From: Fredinandcohnia humi
GTDB taxonomy: Bacteria > Bacillota > Bacilli > Bacillales > Bacillaceae_L
Length of the DNA: 64,000 nucleotides
Assembly (NCBI RefSeq): GCF_001439915.1
Contig: NZ_LMBW01000001.1
Span: 886,512-950,511, forward strand
Direction of reading: 5' to 3'
The stretch's first letter is position 1; every line of letters starts with the position of its first letter. A program made the position numbers and the translations under genes. Below the pieces are notes generated by a model. It did not search any database. It was not told the origin of the DNA and saw only the letters and a list, made by a program, of their open reading frames with translations. Shown here piece after piece: positions 56,109 through 64,000 of the stretch.

Positions 56109-56370
56109 CTTTATTCAGATTTAAATTAAGAATACTGTGGTAAATGCGATAAGAGTTAATAATTTTTCTGGAGACTCAACCCTACTTGAATAAAGTTAAG
56201 CCTCCGGCGGATGCCACGATTTTTCAAAGGAAATTTTTCGAACAAAAGATCAAAGACTAAGAACGCCACTTCCTGTAAAGCAACGTCTTTGTGACCCACC
56301 TCGTGTGGGCCTAAAAAAATCGGGCGGCAAATACGCCTTGGCGTATTTGATTTATCAAATCGCATTTTAA
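56107..56370. repeat. Family B dispersed repeat, copy B2 (uppS/cdsA gap)
   Basis: This fills nearly the whole 276-bp gap. AACTTTATTCA (56107-56117), overlapping the uppS stop, is inverted at 56187-56197. Then the tract shared with B1 (GCCTCCGGCGGATGCCACGA from 56199, GATCAAAGACTAAG to about 56262). An insert of about 65 bp relative to B1 (56268-56332) holds the GCCACTTCCTGT motif and hairpin CCCAC/GTGGG (56295-56309). It ends ACGCCTTGGCGTATTTGAT. Confidence 0.8.
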
Positions 56371-56384
56371 AAAGGAATGATACG

Positions 56385-57179
56385 ATGAAACAAAGAATTA
56401 TAACAGCAATAATTGCAGCAGCGGTATTTCTACCGATTGTGATTATTGGTGGCATCCCGTTTACCATTTTGGTCTATTTGATGGGTGCTATAGCAATATT
56501 TGAGCTTTTACGGATGAAGCATATTAATATTGCGTCAATCCCTGGCATAATTTCTATTATATTGTTATGGATTATTTTAATACCCAATAAATACAATGAT
56601 TTATTTACCATCTTAAAATTTACGAAAATTGAAATAGTCCTTTTAATCGTTTTATTTATTTTAACGTATACGGTTATATCTAAAAATAGCTTCAACTTTG
56701 ATGATGCTGGGCTGGTAATCCTTGCAGCACTATATATTGGATTTGGTTTTTATTATATGATTGAAATAAGAACGTTGGGATTAGCATATATATTCTATGC
56801 ATTCGTTGTTATTTGGACAACTGATTCCGGGGCATATTTTGTTGGGAGAAAGCTTGGTAAGAGCAAGCTTTGGCCGGAAATTAGTCCAAATAAAACAATT
56901 GAGGGCTTTGTCGGCGGAATTGTTACGGCAATTGTATTTGCGTTTATTTTTAACATGATCACGGATTTATTTGATTCCTTCTTGTCGCTCATTATCGTGA
57001 CATTGTTTGTGTCTGTTTTTGGACAAATTGGGGATTTAGTAGAATCTGCCTTAAAGAGACATTATAATGTGAAGGATTCAGGGTCCTTGCTGCCAGGACA
57101 TGGCGGAATATTAGACCGTTTTGATAGCATGATTTTCATTTTGCCGATTCTTTATTTTTTAAGATTAATTATTCAGTAG
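56385..57179 (+). CDS. cdsA: Phosphatidate cytidylyltransferase (CDP-diglyceride synthase)
   Basis: Integral membrane enzyme of 264 residues that makes CDP-diacylglycerol for phospholipids. About seven hydrophobic segments. The signature is near the C-terminus: SPNKTIEGFVGGIVTAIVF, then VESALKRHYNVKDSGSLLPG and HGGILDRFDSMIFILP. AAAAGGAATG precedes ATG 56385, directly after the family B repeat. It is rich in Ile, and its codons are more AT-rich than its neighbours, probably because of membrane composition. Confidence 0.97.
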   Translation: MKQRIITAIIAAAVFLPIVIIGGIPFTILVYLMGAIAIFELLRMKHINIASIPGIISIILLWIILIPNKYNDLFTILKFTKIEIVLLIVLFILTYTVISKNSFNFDDAGLVILAALYIGFGFYYMIEIRTLGLAYIFYAFVVIWTTDSGAYFVGRKLGKSKLWPEISPNKTIEGFVGGIVTAIVFAFIFNMITDLFDSFLSLIIVTLFVSVFGQIGDLVESALKRHYNVKDSGSLLPGHGGILDRFDSMIFILPILYFLRLIIQ

Positions 57180-57203
57180 TGGTAGTGTATTAGGAGTGAG
57201 TTT

Positions 57204-58361
57204 GTGAAGAAAATTAGTTTATTAGGGGCTACGGGCTCAATTGGGCAACAAACATTGGATGTGATTGAACAGCATCCGACAATGTTAAGTCTTGTTGCAA
57301 TTTCACTAGGGGAAAATGTGACCTTAGGGCGTGAAATTATACATAAGTTTTCACCAAAGCTTGTTTCTGTAAAATCAAAAGAAATATGCGAATTATTAAA
57401 AAGTGAATTTTCAGGCGATATTCAGTTTGTATATGGAGATGAAGGTTTAATAGAAGTTGCCACATACGATGAAGCGACAATTGTTCTTAACGCAGTCGTT
57501 GGGAGTGTAGGATTATTACCAACTTTAAAAGCAATTGAAGCAAAAAAAACGATTGCGCTTGCTAATAAAGAAACACTAGTGACTGCAGGTCATCTTGTAA
57601 TGGATGCTGCGAAGCATCATGGTGTTGCTATTTTACCAGTTGATAGCGAGCATTCTGCGATTTTTCAATGCCTTCAGGGTGAAATAGAAAAAAATGTCGA
57701 GAAAATCATCCTGACCGCTTCGGGCGGAAGTTTCCGTGACCGAACTCGGGATGAACTTAAGGATGTTACAGTTGAAGATGCCCTTAAGCATCCGAACTGG
57801 TCGATGGGTGCTAAAATTACAATTGATTCAGCAACCATGATGAACAAAGGATTAGAAGTAATTGAAGCCCATTGGTTGTTTAATCTTCCATATGAGCAAA
57901 TTGATGTTCTTCTGCATAAAGAAAGCATTATTCATTCAATGGTTGAGTTCCATGATAGCAGTGTAATAGCACAGCTTGGAACACCGGATATGAGGGTACC
58001 CATTCAATATGCCTTTTCATATCCAGATCGTTTTTCAATGCCAGCATCAAAAGATAGATTACGACTTTGGGAAATCGGAAAATTACATTTTTCAAAGCCG
58101 GACTTTGATAGATTTCGATGCCTGGGATTTGCATTCCATGCTGGTAAAACAGGCGGGACACTTCCAACGGTATTAAATGCTGCAAATGAAGAAGCAGTTG
58201 CAGGCTTTTTAAACGGGAAAATCTCATTTCTAGAAATTGAGGATATCATAGAAGGAACATTGGAAAAACATGATACCATCCAAAATCCAAGTTTGGATAT
58301 CATCCAGCAGGTAGATAAAGAAACACGAATTTTTGTTCGTGAAAGAGTAGATAAAAAATAG
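57204..58361 (+). CDS. dxr: 1-deoxy-D-xylulose-5-phosphate reductoisomerase
   Basis: Second enzyme of the MEP isoprenoid pathway, 385 residues. NADPH site [20 protein letters not shown] at the N-terminus. [31 protein letters not shown] and [11 protein letters not shown] give the substrate and metal region. [20 protein letters not shown] is the conserved flexible-loop segment. It begins with GTG 57204. It supplies precursors for the undecaprenyl carrier made by UppS two genes upstream. Confidence 0.98.
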   Translation: MKKISLLGATGSIGQQTLDVIEQHPTMLSLVAISLGENVTLGREIIHKFSPKLVSVKSKEICELLKSEFSGDIQFVYGDEGLIEVATYDEATIVLNAVVGSVGLLPTLKAIEAKKTIALANKETLVTAGHLVMDAAKHHGVAILPVDSEHSAIFQCLQGEIEKNVEKIILTASGGSFRDRTRDELKDVTVEDALKHPNWSMGAKITIDSATMMNKGLEVIEAHWLFNLPYEQIDVLLHKESIIHSMVEFHDSSVIAQLGTPDMRVPIQYAFSYPDRFSMPASKDRLRLWEIGKLHFSKPDFDRFRCLGFAFHAGKTGGTLPTVLNAANEEAVAGFLNGKISFLEIEDIIEGTLEKHDTIQNPSLDIIQQVDKETRIFVRERVDKK

Positions 58362-58383
58362 TCAGCAAAAGGTGGTTAAATAT

Positions 58384-59643
58384 GTGGAGACTGTGATAGC
58401 CTTTATCATTATATTTGGTGCACTCGTATTTTTTCATGAGTTGGGACATCTCGTTTTAGCAAAGCGAGCAGGAATTCTCTGTCGTGAGTTTGCAATTGGG
58501 ATGGGACCAAAGGTATTTACCTTCAGAAAAAATGAAACACTTTATACGATTCGTCTCCTCCCGATTGGCGGATATGTTAGAATGGCTGGCGAAGACCCGG
58601 AAATGGTTGAAATTAAACCAGGTCATAATATTGGGTTATTATTTGATAGAAATGGGAAGGTCGATAAAATAGTTTTAAATAATAAGGATAAGTACCCGGA
58701 TTTAAAGGTAATTGAGGTTGAGGAAGCCGATTTAGAGCATAATCTTTTTATTTCTGGCTATGAAGATGGAGAAGATGAGGTTCTAAAAAGATATGAGATT
58801 AGTGAGACTGCCTTTTTTGTTGTTGAAGGACAAGAAACGCAAATCGCGCCATATAATCGCCAATTTTCTTCTAAAAGTTTAATGCAACGGACATTGGCAA
58901 TTGCTGCTGGTCCGGCAATGAATTTTGTACTAGCTTTTATTATTTTAATTGCAATTGGCTTATTACAGGGTACACCAATTGATAAACCAATCCTAGGAAA
59001 ACTAACTGAAGATGGAGCAGCTCTTCAAGCCGGACTCCATGAAGGAGATATTGTTCGTGAGATTGAAAATGAACAGGTTTCTACTTGGAATGATATTGTA
59101 AATATTATTCGCGCAAACCCGGAAGAAGAAATCGGTTTTGTGGTTGAACGAAATGGAAACTTTCATGAAATTTCTGTAACTCCGAAAGCTCAGCAGGTCG
59201 AGGATAAAACAATTGGGGTCATCGGTGTTTATGGACCAGTTGAAAAATCGGTTTTACCATCCTTGAAATACGGGGTTATGGAAACCTTTATGTGGACAAA
59301 GGAAATTTTACTAGGCCTTGGAAAGCTTATTACAGGTCAATTCTCGATTGACATGCTTTCTGGACCAGTTGGAATATATGATGCAACCGATACGGTTGTA
59401 AAATCAGGGATCTTTTATGTAATGAAATGGGCTGCAATTCTCAGTATTAACCTGGGGATTGTGAACCTTTTACCATTGCCAGCCCTTGATGGTGGACGAT
59501 TAGTATTCTTTGCGTTGGAAGCTGTTCGTGGAAAACCGATAGACAAGCAAAAAGAAGGTATGGTTCATTTTATTGGTTTTGCCTTACTTATGCTTCTAAT
59601 GTTGGTTGTTACTTGGAATGATATTCAAAGGATTTTTCTATAA
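58384..59643 (+). CDS. rseP: Intramembrane zinc metalloprotease RseP (RasP)
   Basis: Site-2 protease of 419 residues that cleaves anti-sigma factors and leftover signal peptides within the membrane. HExxH motif His18-Glu19, His22 (FFHELGHLVLAKRAG) lies in the first membrane segment. A PDZ domain (about 190-270) includes GAALQAGLHEGDIVREI. The second zinc-ligand motif is LPLPALDGGRLVFFALEAVR, followed by membrane segments. GTG 58384 is preferred to GTG 58372, which overlaps the ribosome-binding site AAAAGGTGG. Confidence 0.96.
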   Translation: METVIAFIIIFGALVFFHELGHLVLAKRAGILCREFAIGMGPKVFTFRKNETLYTIRLLPIGGYVRMAGEDPEMVEIKPGHNIGLLFDRNGKVDKIVLNNKDKYPDLKVIEVEEADLEHNLFISGYEDGEDEVLKRYEISETAFFVVEGQETQIAPYNRQFSSKSLMQRTLAIAAGPAMNFVLAFIILIAIGLLQGTPIDKPILGKLTEDGAALQAGLHEGDIVREIENEQVSTWNDIVNIIRANPEEEIGFVVERNGNFHEISVTPKAQQVEDKTIGVIGVYGPVEKSVLPSLKYGVMETFMWTKEILLGLGKLITGQFSIDMLSGPVGIYDATDTVVKSGIFYVMKWAAILSINLGIVNLLPLPALDGGRLVFFALEAVRGKPIDKQKEGMVHFIGFALLMLLMLVVTWNDIQRIFL

Positions 59644-59647
59644 ATAA

Positions 59648-61378
<1,731 letters not shown>

Positions 61379-61392
61379 ATAATAGAAAAGAA

Positions 61393-61424
61393 AAGGGTAC
61401 CTCTTTTTTGAGGTACTCTTAATT
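61393..61424 (+). terminator. Probable terminator after proS
   Basis: An 11-bp stem AAGGGTACCTC (61393-61403) with GAGGTACTCTT (61410-61420), one G-T pair. The T-rich part is mostly the loop, and only a weak AATTATT follows, so polC may be partly co-transcribed. Confidence 0.5.
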
Positions 61425-61450
61425 ATTCTGTCTGAAGAGGGGGAACGAGG

Positions 61451-64000
61451 ATGGAATTATCGCCACAGCAAAAAGAACGTTTTATGGTATTGCTGCAGCA
61501 GCTGGAGTTAACTGACGATGCACTGGTTACACACTTTGTAAATGCAGGAATTGAAAAACTCATGATTGACAAAGAAAAGAAAGCATGGCATTTCATATTT
61601 TCTTTTGAGAATGTGATTCCTGCAGATGTCATGCGGATTTTTTCGACACAATTACGAACAAAATTTGCCCATATTGCATCTGTATCCTTCTCATTGCATG
61701 TTCATTCTCGGCATGTGACCGAAGGAATGATTCAAGACTATTGGCCGCTATGTTTACAAGAATTAGATGGAATAGCACCACCCATTCTGTCTTTATTGCA
61801 TAATCAAATTCCAACACAACAAGGTCTTAAACTTCATATCAAAACTAGAAATGATACAGAATCCATTACTATTAAGAAAAAATACAGTCAATTAATAGGA
61901 AATGTGTATCAATCCTATGGCTTTCCGTTGTTCACGCTTGAAACTGAGGTAGAGGTTTCAAGTAAGGAGTACGAGCAGTTTTTAGAAAAAAAACAACAAG
62001 AAGATCAGGAAAAAGCAATGTTAGCTGTAGCTGACATGCAGAAGAAAGGGAAAGACCAGGAAAACACTGTTTCAGGTCCGATTACAATTGGTTATACAAT
62101 TAAGAATGATGAGGATTTTAAAGAAATTAGTTCAATCCTTGATGAAGAGCGTAGAATTGCGATACAAGGGTATATTTTCTTTGCTGAGACAAGGGAATTA
62201 CGCAGTGGTAGAACCCTTTTAACCTTTAAAATGACCGACTATACGGATTCGATTCTAGTTAAGGTATTCTCAAGAGATAAAGAAGATGTTCATCTACTGC
62301 AATCTATTAAAAAAGGTATGTGGGTTCGTTGTCGAGGAAGCATTCAGAATGACACCTTTGTTAGAGACTTAGTTATGCTAGCAAACGATATAAATGAAAT
62401 TCAGCCTATGAATGAAAGAAGGGACACTGCCCCAGAGGGAGAAAAACGTGTCGAGCTTCATTTACACACACCGATGAGTCAGATGGATGCAGTAACTTCA
62501 GTTAGCCAATTAGTTGGACAAGCTAAAAAATGGGGTCATACAGCCATTGCTTTAACAGACCACGCTGTTGCTCAATCATTCCCAGAGGCTTATTCTGCCG
62601 CAAAGAAAAATGGGATAAAAATGATCTATGGTGTTGAAGCCAATTTGGTCGATGACGGAGTCCCAATTGCTTATAATTCACAACACCGCAACTTAGAAGA
62701 GGACACGTATGTCGTTTTTGACGTTGAAACAACGGGCTTATCAGCAGTCTACAACACGATCATTGAGTTGGCTGCCGTTAAAATAAGAAATGGTGAAGTC
62801 ATTGATCGATTTGAATCATTTGCTAATCCGCATCACCGCTTAAGTGCAACAACAATCGATCTTACTGGAATCACAGATGATATGGTAAATTCAGCACCTG
62901 AGGTTAGTGAGGTCTTAGTAAAATTTAAGAACTGGGCTGAGGATGCGATATTAGTTGCCCACAACGCTAGCTTTGACATGGGTTTCTTAAATGTTGGGTA
63001 TAAAAAAACCGGACTTAATCAAGCTACTAATCCAGTAATTGATACACTTGAACTCGCGAGACTTTTATATCCAGAATTAAAAAACCATCGTTTAAATACA
63101 TTGTGTAAAAAGTTCGATATTGAACTAACCCAGCATCACCGTGCGATTTATGATGCCGAAGCAACAGGATATTTAGCTCTTAAACTGTTAAAAGACGCAG
63201 CTGAAAAAGAGATTGTATACCATGATCAGTTAAATGATTATATGGGACAAGGCAAAGCATACCAGCGTTCAAGACCCTATCATGCGACATTGCTCGCTCA
63301 AAATGATGCGGGACTTAAAAACTTATTTAAATTAATTTCATTTTCACATATTAATTATTATTACCGTGTACCACGTATACCAAGGTCGCTATTACAAAAA
63401 TATCGTGAAGGTATTTTAGTTGGTTCTGCATGTGATAAAGGGGAAGTATTTCAAGGAATGATGCAAAAGTCACCTGAGGAAGTAGAGTCAATAGCTCAAT
63501 TTTATGACTACCTGGAAGTTCAGCCACCTTCAAACTATAGGCATCTATTGGAATTGGATTTGATTCAAAATGAGCGTGAACTCAAGGATATCCTAAAAAA
63601 TATTGTCGGACTTGGGGAAAAGCTGAATCTACCAGTAGTTGCTACCGGAAATGTGCACTATTTAAACCCGGATGATCATATTTATCGTAAGATTTTGGTA
63701 AGATCACAGGGTGGGGCAAATCCTTTAAATCGACACTCACTTCCTGAGGTTCATTTCCGAACAACGAATGAAATGTTAGACTGTTTCTCTTTTCTTGAAA
63801 AAGAGAAAGCAAAGGAAATTGTCGTTTCAAACACACAAAAAATTGCAGATATGATTGGCGAAGTAAAGCCAATTAAAGATGAACTATATACACCTAAAAT
63901 CGAAGGTGCTGAAGATGAAATTAGGGATATGAGCTATAGTATGGCGCGAAGCATCTATGGCGAGGAATTACCTGAAATCGTAGAAAAGCGTTTGGAAAAA
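61451..64000 (+). CDS. polC: DNA polymerase III subunit alpha PolC (5' part)
   Basis: Replicative polymerase of low-GC Gram-positives. The window holds the first 850 codons of about 1,430; the frame is open to the last base. ATG 61451 (MELSPQQKERFMVLLQ) follows GGGGGAACGAGG. Visible domains: N-terminal region (1-220), OB-type fold (about 225-325), and a PHP domain beginning VELHLHTPMSQMDAVTS near 333. This is interrupted by the proofreading exonuclease (about 420-590) with VVFDVETTGLSAVYNTIIEL, HNASFDMGFLN and HHRAIYDAEATGYL. Then PHP resumes (YYRVPRIPRSLLQKY). The polymerase palm is beyond the window. Confidence 0.97.
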   Translation, partial: MELSPQQKERFMVLLQQLELTDDALVTHFVNAGIEKLMIDKEKKAWHFIFSFENVIPADVMRIFSTQLRTKFAHIASVSFSLHVHSRHVTEGMIQDYWPLCLQELDGIAPPILSLLHNQIPTQQGLKLHIKTRNDTESITIKKKYSQLIGNVYQSYGFPLFTLETEVEVSSKEYEQFLEKKQQEDQEKAMLAVADMQKKGKDQENTVSGPITIGYTIKNDEDFKEISSILDEERRIAIQGYIFFAETRELRSGRTLLTFKMTDYTDSILVKVFSRDKEDVHLLQSIKKGMWVRCRGSIQNDTFVRDLVMLANDINEIQPMNERRDTAPEGEKRVELHLHTPMSQMDAVTSVSQLVGQAKKWGHTAIALTDHAVAQSFPEAYSAAKKNGIKMIYGVEANLVDDGVPIAYNSQHRNLEEDTYVVFDVETTGLSAVYNTIIELAAVKIRNGEVIDRFESFANPHHRLSATTIDLTGITDDMVNSAPEVSEVLVKFKNWAEDAILVAHNASFDMGFLNVGYKKTGLNQATNPVIDTLELARLLYPELKNHRLNTLCKKFDIELTQHHRAIYDAEATGYLALKLLKDAAEKEIVYHDQLNDYMGQGKAYQRSRPYHATLLAQNDAGLKNLFKLISFSHINYYYRVPRIPRSLLQKYREGILVGSACDKGEVFQGMMQKSPEEVESIAQFYDYLEVQPPSNYRHLLELDLIQNERELKDILKNIVGLGEKLNLPVVATGNVHYLNPDDHIYRKILVRSQGGANPLNRHSLPEVHFRTTNEMLDCFSFLEKEKAKEIVVSNTQKIADMIGEVKPIKDELYTPKIEGAEDEIRDMSYSMARSIYGEELPEIVEKRLEK

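Overview
The window is a contiguous piece of a low-GC Firmicutes chromosome, almost certainly a motile member of the Bacillaceae. Gene order, protein lengths and start regions closely follow the Bacillus subtilis smc-to-polC segment. All genes supported here are on the + strand. I see no prophage, insertion sequence with a transposase, CRISPR array, rRNA or tRNA gene. The genus is Bacillus-like, but the species cannot be named from this sequence.

Layout. 1-6.5 kb: chromosome condensation and protein targeting (smc, ftsY, ylxM, ffh). 6.6-11.1 kb: ribosome and translation block (rpsP, khpA, ylqD, rimM, trmD, rplS, a type I signal peptidase, rbgA). 11.2-12.9 kb: rnhB and a two-gene pair resembling the interacting ends of FliK and FlhB (ylqG, ylqH). 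13.1-22.2 kb: sucCD, dprA, topA, xerC, hslVU, codY. The trmFO gene usually found between topA and xerC is missing. 22.5-51.6 kb: a complete fla/che operon of about 36 genes from flgB to swrB. It encodes basal body, C-ring, export gate, hook, FlhF/FlhG, the chemotaxis core (CheY, CheB, CheA, CheW, CheC, CheD), sigma-D and swarming factors. 51.7-55.2 kb: rpsB, tsf, pyrH, frr. 55.3-59.6 kb: uppS, cdsA, dxr, rseP. 59.7 kb to the end: proS and the first 850 codons of polC.

Regulation visible in the sequence: sigma-A type promoters with 17-bp spacing before ylxM, rpsP, rplS, sipS, topA, flgB and rpsB; rho-independent terminators after ftsY, khpA, rplS, rbgA, topA, codY, rpsB, tsf and frr; and structured leaders before rplS (L19-leader position) and rpsB.

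The least ordinary signal is non-coding. Two families of hairpin-rich dispersed repeats sit exactly in intergenic gaps. Family A is found at khpA/ylqD, rpsB/tsf and tsf/pyrH. Family B is found at fliP/fliQ and uppS/cdsA, with a short remnant at frr/uppS. Family B copies begin at the stop codon of the upstream gene and end just before the next ribosome-binding site. Both families share an internal two-hairpin module that is present in some copies and absent in others, and base changes between copies preserve pairing. I could not search databases, so I cannot say whether these repeats have been described before.
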